NCBI RefSeq assembly: GCF_011075055.1
Contig: NC_058137.1
Span: 25,529,463 to 25,593,462 of the forward strand
Length of the DNA stretch: 64,000 nt
Direction: 5' to 3'
DNA from: Mangifera indica
Taxonomy: Eukaryota; Streptophyta; Magnoliopsida; Sapindales; Anacardiaceae
Below the pieces are notes generated by a model. It had not been told where the DNA came from, searched no databases, and saw only the letters and a list, made by a program, of their open reading frames with translations. The position numbers and the translations under genes are program-made. This document shows, one piece after another, positions 35,236 to 48,086 of the stretch (its first letter is position 1; each line of letters begins with the position of its first letter).

Positions 35236-36189
35236 AGGTCTTTAGACTTGACTGGTATGTTATATCCTCTTTCATCTAATCATACGATACCCTTATTGTA
35301 AAACAATATTATGACACTCTCAAATCTTTCATTTGAATCACTTTGATGCACATTTGAATTCCTAACTCATTTTGAAATCCTTTAAAGTCTATTACCTGGC
35401 AAGATACTCACAATTCAGAGTACCATTTTACTGGAGAGCTATCCTTATGTCAAGGATAATCTCCATATCCTTGTTATGTTCGATAGTGACACCAAATGGC
35501 ATCCTTATAGGCTCGTTTTTAGTAGGGTCTGCCATGTTTAGACGGTAATACTTTAGACAACTTACATTAACGGTTGGATGAAGGTTAACTGAGTACATCT
35601 AACATCTCCGTTATTAAGTCATTAACAATGTCTACATCGATTAGATAAAATATAGTTGGAATATGTCATATACACATAGGTATTCGGAAATTGAAGGTTA
35701 TTTAATCTATACAATTGATAAACTCCAAATTAATTACTCAACTTTCTTCTTTTAAATTCAAAATTTATATAAGAGTAGTGTTATATGTATAATTTTTTGC
35801 ACAAATAATGATTAGATAGTTAAAAATTAAAGATAAACTAACACTAATCATATACTAACACATTATTATTTGTATTCAAAATTATATACATGATATTATT
35901 TTTTTATATACAGAGTTAATTGTTTAAAGTATAGGGTTTGTCATCTTATAGCTGAGTTAATACTTAGGTATCCTTATATAAATGCGAATTAGTTCAACTG
36001 GGTCAAAATGGAACATAGCCTGATTCAAATTCTATAAGAGTTCCAACTATCCATCTAGAGTCAAACAAGATTCTGTCGTCCCAAAAATTAATTTACTCGG
36101 TGAAACTGAAGACCAGTCTCCAATTTCAGTGGACTATAATTTCTCCACACTTGTTAATTAATTTAGTAGGAGATTGAGGAATATAAAAA
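35236..36189. other. Intergenic region with a small inverted-repeat element
   Basis: At about 35776-35900 the ends agtgttatatgtataatttt and aaaattatatacatgatatt are imperfect inverted copies about 30-35 bp long, suggesting a MITE of about 125 bp. The rest (including the GC-richer 35380-35700) shows no gene. Confidence 0.4.
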
Positions 36190-36360
36190 AATACCATGTA
36201 TATTCGTTTCATATACACAAATAAGTATATATTTAATATATGTTATTATGTGATTAAATAATTTTGAATTAAAGATAATGTAATTATCAATTATATAATA
36301 ACACATATAAGTGTATACTCATTTATATCCTCAAAATAAATATGTATTACATTACTTGAG
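36190..36360. mobile_element. AT-rich palindromic MITE, same family as 29592-29765
   Basis: Halves such as aagtatatatttaatatatg and the inverse of acacatataagtgtatact pair imperfectly. The sequence aligns with the reverse complement of 29592-29765. The ends are approximate. Confidence 0.5.
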
Positions 36361-36830
36361 GAATATATGCTTTGATTTACCATGAGCTAAGTAATTCTAA
36401 GATAAAGAAGGAAATACAAATTTAATTGTCAAATATAATATTTGATAAATTTTTTTCTTGAAATTCATGGTACAAGTATTATCTGAAATTTATGATAATA
36501 TCATGTACAATCGTTGTAGAACTGACCAAAGAATTTGAAATTTTATTTTTTTGATATAATTAATTTAATTTAAAAAAAATATCACATAAAATATATCATT
36601 TTAATCCAGAATAAAACTACTCAAAAAATACTGAGTCTCATTCATGCATAGTATTGATCAAAGCTCTCGTAGTCAACTCATATAATGTCTATTTCCAATT
36701 GCGATGGGTACTTTATTGGGTAGGCAACTCAACTTACCTAGAATTTCTCACGTTGATAGTAATGCATTTTTGTAATTTACACGACAAGAGTTGTTGAATT
36801 GTGAAAATATATAAAATACTTTCTATTGTA

Positions 36831-37597
36831 GGTCAAAGGATTTATTTCCACCTAAAATATATTGTTTTGCTAATTTTTTCTTTTATAGTTTTGAAAATTT
36901 CAAACACTTATTTATGAGTAATTAAAGTTAACGAAACTCCAGTTTCTTAAAATTTAATTTTTTTTTCTTTAGACCCTAAAAACTAAAATTTTTTTTCTTT
37001 AAACTAAGTTTTAAAAAATGACATTTTTCTTCTGGAATTTAGTTTTTAATCTTCGACTTCAAATCTAGTCTCATTGATGGCAATGAAGAGTCCCGATGCA
37101 TTACCATACTCAGACTGTCTCTCTCTCCTCTTCCAAAACTTCGCCAACGAAGATTTTGTCAGAGAAAACGATCATCTTTTCAGATGAAAACAAAATCTAA
37201 GAAGAAAAAGAGTTTTGTCTTCATAACAAAGAGGAGATCTTTATCGATCGAAGTTTCAGAGGCGGGAAGAGAGACCATTGGAGCATAGTGATGTGTTGGG
37301 AACTCTTCATTGCTAGCGATAACACTAGATTTGGCACCGGAGATTAAAAATTAAATCCTAGGGGGGAATGTTATTTTTTTAAACTTAATTCAAGAGAAAA
37401 ATTTTTAGTTTTTATGGTTTAGGGGGAGAAAAAGAGATTAAATTTTAGTTTATTTTTAATATTACAGATGAAATAACAATTTTACTTTTAAAATTAATAA
37501 ATTTAACCTCTTATAGGTGAGTGTTTGAGATTTTCAAAGTTAATAAGATGAAACTTGGAAAAACTAAATGCTTTGGGTGGGAATAAGTCCTTTGACC
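36831..37597. mobile_element. Mutator-like MITE with very long terminal inverted repeats
   Basis: The left end GGTCAAAGGATTTATTTCCA pairs with the inverted right end GGTCAAAGGACTTATTCCCA. Pairing continues for roughly 300 bp per arm, through gaaaatttcaaacac and gaatttagtttttaatct to gcaatgaagag. Flanks are TCTATTGTA (36822-36830) and TCTATTATA (37598-37606), a 9-bp target duplication with one change. The 767-bp element has a short GA-rich loop and no open frame. Confidence 0.82.
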
Positions 37598-37606
37598 TCT
37601 ATTATA

Positions 37607-38310
37607 TATTAACTCCTTTGTCGTGGTCAATAAGAAGAACCTCTTTACCACGACAAAGTAACATTTTTCAGAATTTCAGACTAATTTTTCAGTACTGATT
37701 AATGCATTAGAATGCAAAATTTTGTAAAGATTTTTTTTTCTTTTCATTAGAGACTTCAAAATTTTGTTCTTCAAACCTTTATATTTTCTCAGATTAAAAT
37801 TAAAAAAAAAAAAACAATTCCAAATGTTTACCTTGTGCTAAACACATATATAGGAAATGGTATTTAATTATAGAATCAAAAGCTTCTAAAAATCTTGCAA
37901 GAACTTAAGACTTTTAATACAAATATAGGAAAACCAATTCTTATTTTAGGTCAATCAAAGTAATCTTGATAAAAGTCAGTTCATCGTCGTGGTAGGTGCT
38001 CAAGGAACATTCGAAAATACCGATTAAAAGTCACATTCTAGTCTTTATTTGAACGAGTAAATATGGTAGATGAATTCTACATGGAAATTACTCATTAATA
38101 AGTTAAAGGGGGAAAAGATTCAAGAGATTCCAATTTAATACAAAGATTGGTCTGAGAATTTGTGATGTAGTTACCTGCAAGCACATTTCCACGAAATTTT
38201 AGTATGGGTTCCTGGAATTGACTTTGACTGGAAATTTTTTCGTGAGCATAAAATTAAACAACAATTCTTAGAGCAAACGAAACGTTGAAGATTCTTTCTA
38301 ATTATTTGTT
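37607..38310. promoter_or_regulatory. Upstream region of the third GLR
   Basis: AT-rich with no gene. It ends in the TATA box of the third GLR. Confidence 0.45.
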
Positions 38311-38319
38311 TATAAATAG
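38311..38319 (+). promoter_or_regulatory. TATA box of the third GLR
   Basis: TATAAATAG lies 62 bp upstream of the ATG at 38373, which leaves a 5' leader of about 30 nt if transcription starts at the usual distance. Confidence 0.6.
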
Positions 38320-38372
38320 GAGCTGAATGGCAACCATAATATACTTAATCTCCTTCTCCAGAGAGAAAGAAC

Positions 38373-41329
38373 ATGAATCTTAGTTTCTTGTCTTTCTTGC
38401 TTTTCGAGTTGATATTCATATTAACAACTATTGAAGCTGCTGCTGATATAGAAAACAACCATGTTAACGGCATTATCGGTGCCATTGTTGACAACACTTC
38501 TCGTATTGGTAAAGAACAGATTGTAGCTATGGAGATGGCGGTGGAAGATTTCAATGTCGACAGCAATCACAGTCTGGTTCTGCAAATAAGAACCTCCATG
38601 AGAGAACCTCTTCAAGCTGCCCTTGCAGGTAAACATATATATACATACATATATATTTCTAAAAGTATGGTTCTAATTTTATATGCATGGTACTGTTTTC
38701 ATTAATCACAGCAAGGGATCTTATCAACACACAAGAAGTTGAAGCGATTCTTGGACCACAGACATGGGAAGAAACGTCAATGGTTGCGGAGGTAGCCAGC
38801 AACGATCAGATTCCAGTTCTTTCTTTTGGTGATGCAACTCCCAACTGGGCTGCAGAAAAGTGGCCTTTTCTACTTGAAGCGTCACCAAACCAGTATGCGC
38901 AAATGAAAGCCATAGCTGCAATTGCGCAGTCCTGGGAATGGCACCAGGTAACTGTAATCTATGAAGATGTAGGTTCTTCGGCTACCGGAATCATACCTCA
39001 TCTCTCCGATGCCTTACGAGAAGTAGGAGCAGAAATTAGCCAAGTTCTTGCTCTCTCACCTTTTATAATCAATTCATCTAGATTGACCAAAGAGCTCCAC
39101 AAGCTTAAAAGTAGTCCATGTAGAGTGTTTGTGGTTCATTTACCCTTGCCATTAGCCGAAAATCTATTCGAAAGGGCGAAGAAGATGAAGATGATGCAAA
39201 AAGACTATATTTGGATAACTACAGACTCCTTTACGAGTGTTGTGCATTCTATCAATGGCGCCACCATCTCCTCGTTGATGCAAGGAATTATCGGAGTTCG
39301 GAGCTACATTCCTGAAGACAACCCCCAGTTTCAGGATTTCTCCAAGAGATTTCACAAACGATTTGGCTCAGAGTATCCTGAGGAAAGTAAACACGAGCCT
39401 GGAGTTTTTGCGGTGCAAGCATATGATGCCGTGCGGTCAGTGGCTTCAGCAATGAGAGAAAGCAACAAGAAGGGAAATAACCAAACGTTGTTACAGAGAA
39501 TTTTGCTTACTGACTTCTTCGGTTTAACAGGAAAGGTTCAATTCATCAACCAGAAGTTGGCTCCAGCTCGCATATATCAAATCATTAATCTAGTTGGAAG
39601 GAGTTACAGAGAACTTGGATTCTGGACAGACGGATTAGATTTCTCCGAGACAATCGATAATTCTACCACTCATAACTCTTCCCTGAAAGATTTGGGGCAA
39701 GTTGTTTGGCCTGGGGCTCCTTTGTATACCCCAAAAGGATGGACAGAACCAGCAACCAGTGAAGAACCATTGAGAATCGGCGTGCCTGTAGGAGGCGAAT
39801 TCAAAGAGTATGTTGATGTTGCATATGATGAGCTGGGAAATGTCAGTGGCTTCGATGGATTTTCCATTCAGCTTTTCAAAGCAGTAGTGGAGTTCTTGCC
39901 GTTCCATTTGCCATACAAATTTTTCCCCTTCAATGGCTCATATGATGATTTAGTAACACAAATTTCCTTGAAGGTAAAAAAAGGGCTTCCCACTATAGAA
40001 TCCATCTCTCTTACTGCCGTTCTGATTAATCACATTTGAAAGTTTGCAGAATTTTGATGCAGTAGTTGGGGATGTAGCAATAGTGTCGAAGAGATGCAAG
40101 TATGCAGACTTCACACATCCGTATACAGAATCGGGATTGGTGATGATAGCCCCAGTTCAGAAATCAAGCAACAAAGCATTGTTATTCATGAAGCCCTTTA
40201 CAAAGGCGATGTGGATTTTAACAGTCATCGTCAGCATCTACAATGGCTTTGTGGTATGGCTTATAGAGAGAAATCACTGGCCTGAGCTAACAGGCTCTGC
40301 ATTCCATCAGACGGGAACCTTTCTGTGGTTATCCTTCAGCACACTTTTCTCCTTAAATGGTAGTGAAAATCATTTAATTCATCATTAGTTCTTTAATTAG
40401 CAATACTTTATTGACATATTTTTTGTAATAAAGGCGAAAGACTACACAGCAATCTGTCGAGGATGACGATGGTGGTGTGGCTGTTTGTGGCACTAATCAT
40501 AAGCCAGACTTACACGGCGAATCTCGCCAGCATACTCACTGTGCAAGGCATGGAGCCAACAATTGATAACATAGAATCCTTGAAGAATAGCAATGCAATC
40601 GTTGGTTACTCTAATGTATCTTTTGTCAGAAGTTATTTGATCGATGTGTTGAACTTCAAAGGAGAAAACCTAAAGGGTTATTCGTCTCTTCAAGATTACG
40701 CCAACGGCCTTAAAACCAGAGAGATTGGAGCAATATTTCTTGAAGTTGCAGAGGCCAAAATCTTCCTGGCAAGATACTGCAAAAGCTTCACCATGGTTGG
40801 ACCTACATACAAAGTTGGAGGCTTTGGATTCGTAATACTCATTCTTTCTCTGGATTTTCATCTCCTTGAATCTTTTAAATAGACTTTGATGGGTTTTATC
40901 AACGTGTTGCAGGCATTTCCGAAGGGATCCCCATTGCTGCCCAGCGTGATTGAAGCACTGCTGAAGGTATCCGAAAGGGGGAAGCTGAGAGAATTAGAGA
41001 TGAGCATGATTACAGAAGTGGACTGTATAGAGGTGGATTTGGACGATGACAATTCGAGCCTCAGCCTCAACAGTTTCTGGGTATTGTTTGTACTGACGGG
41101 AGCCACTTCAACGATTGCTCTCATAATTTACGCCACTCACATCCCCTGGAGACTTCACCTAAATTTGCTGGTGCAAACAAAAATTAGGACGCTGATTTTG
41201 ACTTTTTTGGGGCGTTGGGGGATTTCTAAACAGCGATTCTGTAGAAAAGTTAGCCATTTGGGCACTCTTCCAACCTCTCAGAACGTAGATGAAGCGGTAA
41301 CTCCAAGCAGTTTGAGCATTGAAAAATAA
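38373..41329 (+). CDS. GLR: Glutamate receptor-like channel, third of three; intact
   Basis: Five exons: 38373-38628, 38712-39973, 40050-40359, 40434-40831, 40913-41329, giving 2643 nt (880 aa), all in phase. The layout is as in its neighbours: leader (LSFLLFELIFILT), ligand-binding region (IIGAIVDNTSRIGKEQ; GPQTWEET), S1 (LRIGVPVG), M1 (YNGFVVWLIERN), pore (TFLWLSFSTLFSL), M3 (LIISQTYTANLASILTVQ), S2 and M4 (LFVLTGATSTIALIIYA). The pore exon is one codon shorter than in the other two. A cytosolic tail of about 60 residues follows M4. A channel function in Ca2+ entry is inferred from the family. Identical exon phases show the three genes arose by tandem duplication. Confidence 0.93.
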
Positions 41330-42217
41330 TAGAATAGAAGAGGTCAAACAGATGAAATTATATTTATTTGCTTAAAGGGAGCTAACAGTAGTCGTGAGTG
41401 CCACGATCGCCAATATCGTCTACCACCGACTATTTAGTGACCGGTTTCTAAGTCAATAGAAGTAGAATAGCCAATATGGAAGTCATCCTTAAAAAATTGT
41501 TATCCATTATTAGAATAGAAAATCAAATATTTCCAAAAGAAATATCATATACATATAATATCTATTATAATAAATGAATCTTGATGATTTTGTTGGTTCC
41601 TTTTTGCCGTCCATCGGACCTTGAAAAATCAAAACCTTCACCTTAGTTTAATACTAAATAGTAAATAAAATAATCTGATTTGGAGGGCAAATAAAATTTT
41701 GTAAATGGGACAATTGAGAATGGGAGAGAAGCAACAAACTAATTGTCAATATCAAAATCAAAAAATGACGTTGAAGTTGGACCTGAAAATTGATGAAGAT
41801 GGACCAAAATTAATGCCATTTTGAAACTTAATGTCCTAGCTAATTAATTTCATCGTGGCAGCATGACAACCCTGCATATAAAATCGCGTTTAAAGTAGGG
41901 CCATCTACGTACCACTTGATGTTTGTTCTCTAGTTATTTGTATTGCTTTTTCTGCGGGAAACCAAGTAGGGGACCTCGCACCGTATAATTACTTAGACAC
42001 TGACTCATGGATTTCAATTCATTTAATTTAACTCATTTTTTAAAGTAAAATAAACGTAAACTAAAAAGTGTTTAATTCAAATTTATAATTCAAATTAATA
42101 ATTTAAATTTATAATTTAGTTTAATTCAAATCGATGATTCAAATTCATTGTTGATTTGACTCAGTACTAAGCTTATGTAAAGTTTTGGTTCTGTTGCTCA
42201 TTAGACTTGGTAATCTA
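41330..42217. other. Intergenic region after the third GLR
   Basis: No gene is seen. From about 42000 it becomes rich in attcaaatttataattcaaa-like words that also occur, partly inverted, after 42536. Confidence 0.45.
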
Positions 42218-42536
42218 TGAAAGAGCCATGGAGCATCTACTTCGCCCCTTGGTAATGCTGGAAATGGGTAGTCTATCCATGCCAACAAACCCTAGCTTTA
42301 CAGTGTCACAACTCACAAGCTCAGACACAAATGGTTGCTGGGTACCCGAATCAGTTGCAGTTGCAAGCCCAGGCTCCAGCTGCTTCAAAAATTCATGCTC
42401 GCACGCAAGCACAAAGTCCAAACAGCTCAGGCTCCGTTACAAGCATTAAGGCAATTCTATTACCCAACTCAAAAATTCTGGTATTGGAAATTTGGGTTCA
42501 TCTTCACCATCCAAGTCACAAGTCTGAGTTATGAAT
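42218..42536 (+). pseudogene. Broken fragment of a Gln/Ser-rich protein gene
   Basis: This GC-richer patch sits in AT-rich DNA. Read with frame changes it gives low-complexity residues such as GASTSPLGNAGNG, then (after two stops) QAQTQMVAGYPNQLQLQAQ, then in another phase QAPLQALRQFYYPTQ, and in a third LGSSSPSKSQ. The pattern fits a decayed piece of one Q/S-rich protein, possibly a transcription or RNA-binding factor. I do not recognise the parent. Confidence 0.4.
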
Positions 42537-44330
42537 TCAAATAATAAATTTTTATTATAAATTTGAGTCATCAATTTGAGTTATAAATTCAAACTAAACT
42601 TGAGTCAAACTGAATCAAATAATTTGTTACTCAAATTAAATTTGTGTCACCATTAATTTTGCTCAACAAACTTAAGTTGAACTCAATCTGAACCAATTTC
42701 TATGCGAATCAAATTCAAACTAAAAGTTTAGTTTGGTTCATATTCACCCCTAAACTAAACTCATTCAAGATTGTTCGAACTCAGTTTGACATAAAATTAT
42801 TGAACTCGAACTTGAGTGGTGTACAAGTTCAACTTTCCTAGATGTTAATGTACTCTCACTTGACGCCAAAGTCATCAAAAGTGTTCTTAGCCATAGTTAT
42901 TTGTATACTATGACATTGTTTTTCTGATATGATATAATATAAATAAAAAAATGATAGGTATTTTAAGATATATTAAATTAGTACAATACGGTATATATAT
43001 TATACAATACTATACAAGTAATATGATAAATACATATTACTGATACAGATTAAAATTATTTTTTAGAGAAATAATGACGCAATGGGGTTTATATAAAATT
43101 TTTTTAGAGATTTTTAAAATATTTTCTAAGATGCATAATGATATAATACTTAAAATTTTTTATTATTTTATTTTTTAAAAAATATGTATTACGATATATA
43201 TATATACATATATATATATATAAAATTAAATTTTTGACACATTATAAAATACAGAATTCTACTATCAAGACGCAGAGTGACTCATTCATTTTAATCATCT
43301 TCATCACTATTTATCAAAAAACAATACTAGTTTAATAAATAAATTGAGTGGCTCATCAATCGATCAAGTCAACTATTCTCTAGCTTAAGCGTAAATTTGA
43401 GTTTATTAAAGCCACAAAACTTTATCTCAAATTGGTTTCACCTTGACTTGGTTCAAGTTTAAATAAATTGAGCTAACAAACAAGTTGGAATCAATTTGGC
43501 TAAGATTTTGGATAACTATATCCTATGATATTTGTGTATTTTTAGTTATAATATGTTATATAATCCATAAAATAAAATGTCAAAATTTCTCAAGTTTAAA
43601 GTTAGATATATTTTTTAGTCAATTATTTTGATGATATTAAAAAGCCATGTTTGTGCGATGTCATCAAATCGATATGTGTATTAGTTAACATGCAGATCTA
43701 TGTAATTTTTATACAAATTTGTGTGACTATTTTAATTGATTTTTAGTAGTTTTCATATTGGAAAATCACCAAGGAAAGGGAAAGATGCTATCAGACATGC
43801 ACATCATTATAAAATAAAATTTTTAAGATATAAATATAATATTTTAAAGTTTAAGAGAGACGATATTTATTCTTTACAATATAAACCCTTAAAAAAGTAT
43901 TTATAGTAAGAATGAAAAATTATTTTTAAATTAAATAATAAAAAAATTTTATTAACTTTTAAATTAAAAAATTTAACTTGTTTTAAATAAAAATTTTACG
44001 ACTTTATTTTTAGTTATAATTATTAAAATTATGGTGTAAATAAATATTTTAAAATTAGAGGATAAATAAATATTTAAATTTTTACTGTTTTAGATTTTCG
44101 TCGCTCCTTGGGTAAAAAAATATGTCATTTCGCCGTGTTAAAATGGGTAAAGTGTCTCGTCAGGTTGTGAAATAAGCAATTGTGGGAATGGTGAAATGTC
44201 TTTTCGACATGATTGAAAATGAGGTAACGCCATCATTAGGCCTCCGACTGAACATAGGCCCAACGTGGACCCGTTAATGTCCTCACAAAGCTGCCTTCTT
44301 TAATTAATTAATTTATAATTATATAATGAT
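42537..44330. other. AT-rich intergenic region before the second duplication copy
   Basis: It holds degenerate attcaaattt-type words (42537-42730) and the tatgatataatat-rich stretch at 42900-43220. No gene is supported. Confidence 0.45.
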
Positions 44331-45196
44331 TTATTTTTCTTCTAGTTTTGAAATTGTAAAAAAAAATAAAAAATCCTCCTTCAAACTAGATAAATGGAAT
44401 GTTAAGAAAGCGTTATAAATAAGGAGAGAATAACTATATATTTACCACTCAATTTATAGGTATTAAATTTAAAAATAAGGCAACAAGATACAAGGACAAA
44501 TTATTCAAATTATATGAGTGAACATATATTTTTAATTAAATATTAATTTTATTTTGTATTCGATACTGAGTTTATTGTTTTGCAAATTACTTGAATTAGA
44601 CTTGATTTTATAAATGTAAATACGATTGTTAATTGGGTTAGATTCAATTTAAAAAATTTACTTTTTGACTAAACAAAATTTAGGTCTTAGATGTGTTTGG
44701 ACAAAAACGATTGTTCATTTAATTGACAGTTTAAAATAGAATCAACGTTTTTTAAAGCTTAAGATTTGATAGACGTAAAAATTCATTATAGATGATGGTA
44801 TATTTGTCTGTTTTCCAATCTTACTAAGAAATTATAAAAATATTTTTATAAATTTTTAAAATTGTAAAATGAGTTCGAATGAATACGGTCAATACATAAG
44901 CTTGAACAAAAAATCTTAAGCTCAGGCGAACAAATCTAAGACTTGAATCCGAGATATTTTATGGGCTCGAGTTTGAGATATTTAAACTTGATTTGGTAGG
45001 TACAATTGATAGCCCTGAATGTAAACCACGCAAAATCTTAGCCAAACTACGTAAAGCTTTTTGTTTGGTAGAATGTGATGTCTTGCGAAAGACAAAACTC
45101 CAGTTCATTCCTAGCGCAATACAAGCTTGGCTAACCAATCTCATATCATTCTCCTATCAACTGAAAAAAACATACAACAAAATTTCTTATTTTCTC

Positions 45197-48086
45197 TTAA
45201 ACATAACTCAGAACATCATTCAAAAGATAAACGAGGAACGAAGATAAAGGGTAAAGCAGAATCGCTATAACCGATATCCAGACAGGGAAGGTGGAGCGAA
45301 AGCTCGCAATGGCACCCATCACACTGCAAACGGTTACTACAGCCAGTAATTCAGCAGAATATTCCCACGTGATTCCTCGGAAATAAATAAGCGATAACAG
45401 AACGGCGTAACCCAGGACATTGTTCATAAATACCCCACCATAGATCTGCAGCAGACACAGCCGAAAATTAATCAGAATATCAGAATTTAATTGAAACGCA
45501 GAGTGAACGGCACAACACAAACCTCACCAAGGAAGTAGTCCGTGGTTTCTTCTGATATGCGGCGGAGATTACTGAAGTTGCTGCTCTAAAATTGGTTGCC
45601 AATGGAACTAGGATGAATGAGATGAAGAAAGATGGTATGTTTGCAGAATTGGAGAAATTTTCAACACTGTAAATCAGAGGTTCAGCGAGAACAGATAACA
45701 TAGCAATGCCAATCACCACGTACATTATAGCTTTAAGCCAAGCCCATTTTGACTTATCTTCAACCACTCCAATACTATTTTCATCATCCACCAGCTTGTC
45801 TGTTTCTTCCCAAGTTTTCTGCACAAACATTTCAATCATGTTCTGGTAATTATTCGGCTAGTAAAGAGAGAAAGAGAGAAACAAAGAATAGAGAATTACT
45901 TGGTAGATGTCATCTTCAGTCTGGGTTGTTGAAGGGACTTCATTAAAGGATGGGGTAGCTTCGAACAGTTTTGCGATTCCAGAGACAAATTCTTCTCTAT
46001 TTATCAAGCCGTCTCCGTTTGTGTCAAGTCTTCAATCACTTTGGCTACAGCTTCATCTGGAACCTTACCAAACTTGATATTGACCATTAGTTCTTTCAAT
46101 TCGTGTTGAGAAATGAAGTTATTTCCGTCAAGATCAATTTTTTCAAACAACCTGTCATTCATTTTGCAAAAAGAATTGTTACAATGAAAGCAACAAACAA
46201 AGGACTGATAAAAAGGAGGTGAATATAGTGCAATTAACCTTCTAATAGCAGCTTTATCAAGTGTGCCATCTTGTCTCATAATTCCACCTTGTGAATGATA
46301 TTTTTTATCCATTGCATTCTTTGCCTCATCAAGCCACCTTGTAAATACAGTTCCGAACTCATCTTTGGTTATTTTCTGATCTCCATCAATGTCAAACTCT
46401 TTGATCCCTTCGGCAACTACTTTCTCCTTATCAATCTGCAGGCCACTAAACCTGACCTCAAGAAGAACCTCCCTTAGCTCTGAAGGTGATATGACACCAT
46501 CTCCATTACGATCTATCTCTTCGAAAAGCCTGCACCCATCAACTTCTAGTTACTTTGCCACCCAAGGAACTTTGTTTGAGTTAGACGGGATTTGATTAGC
46601 TTCGTATAGCAGCAACATTCGGCCTCCCATCCTCAGTGAGGATTTGTCTTAGAGCATGCCTTTGTACATGCCTTAAGATTCTTAAAAGTAAATGCTAATG
46701 CTTCACGTACTCCAGTCTTCTTTGTTGAATCCAGCGCTGGAAAATCTGCAAACAATTTGACACGAGAAGTTTTATGAGAGCAATGCTTTATAACGTGAGA
46801 AGAGAATTTAACCCATAAAATTAATTTTAAAACAAAAGGAGAGTGAAGGGTTTAGTACCTGGTAGAAGAAGTACAAGAATAAGAACACAAGGGTAACAAA
46901 AAGATCAATCAACATCACTGCTTGTTGCCCATATGACGATTGGGCAATCTTCAGGAGTTGAATGATCAGAAATGGTGTCAACGAGGAGAACATAATCCTC
47001 GCAATGTATTTAATCTCCTTATCAGTAGTTATACCGGAATCTGTAATTCTATAATTAACTTGCAAGAGGTTGGATAATAATTCTAAGAGAATCAAGCAGA
47101 AGAGAGAAGATTACCTGTCAATTTTGACGTGGGTGTGTCAAGAGAAAAATTTTCTGTGGTTGTTCCATTGGAGAGAGAGGTATAATTAGTCTCTGAAGAA
47201 CCAGTGTGAAGGACTTGACTGCCAAGTATTACACAAGTTCCCCAGATTACAGTGAGCTGCCAAATTGAAGATCCAGCCAACAACCCAACTCCAGTGTGAA
47301 CATAATCTTTAGCTTCGTCTTTACTGTTCAGGAGTTCAGATGCTGTTGAATTCATTAAAATTATGCTTAATTACAAGTAGTTTTCATGTTTTAGCTTGAT
47401 TATTTGAGAGCTTTTCATTATCTTTTCATTAAATTACATGATGATGCGATATGTATATGCTTATTTGTGTATTCAAAAGTGTTTATATATGATATTGTTC
47501 TAAGAAGGAAAGCTTACAAAATCAACCTAGAATGAAGAACTACACAAGAAAAAAAATCTCAGGTCACAATCAGTCTACCAAAAATTCATGTAGAAAAACT
47601 TCTAAATATCTTTCAGCTTATCCAGTAATGTTATGATGTTCATTATTTACATATTATTGGAGAGAAGGAAAAGCAGATTTAAATGCCATGCCGAGAACTA
47701 ACAAGGCCTCAGGGAGGGCACTGATGATATGAAATGCGCTAGCACCGAACACACCGCGACCAAGAATATTAAAAATTTGCTCCCCTCCAGCAGCCATGAA
47801 ACAGTAGATATTCATACACCAGTATCAGAAAAAGATGCCCGAAAATATTATTAGAGCACGGCAAGAAACCATACATTTGCTTGCAATCCTGAGTTTCAGA
47901 TTTCAATCCTGTGTCATTGGGTAAATAAGAAGCTTGTTTTGTGACTTCACGATCATTGCCGCCATCTGAAATCAGTTCTGCAGAGCTGGATGCAGGCGTC
48001 GGGCGGCCTGAAACCTCAATGACAATTATCAGAGCAAGAAGACGAAAAACGAGATACACAGGTTTGGAAATCTCCATGGTTAGCAT
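45197..48086 (-). pseudogene. NCL: NCL-C: decayed EF-hand Na+/Ca2+ exchanger-like gene
   Basis: Minus-strand exons: 47692-48086, 47115-47342, 46859-47040, 46600-46745, 46239-46529, 45900-46151, 45523-45818, 45197-45445. It is the duplicate of NCL-A. It shares with A the 1-nt loss before the fourth EF-hand (~46029) and the fusion that removed the linker exon between EF-hand pairs. Its own lesions are a 14-nt deletion in exon 1 (~47795) that ends the frame at GCWRGANF, a first-intron donor changed to GC (47690-47691), a fourth-exon donor changed from GT to CT (46598-46599), and a 7-nt deletion at the end of exon 7 (~45525). It lacks the two in-frame stops of NCL-A. No complete exchanger is encoded. 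Confidence 0.88.
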
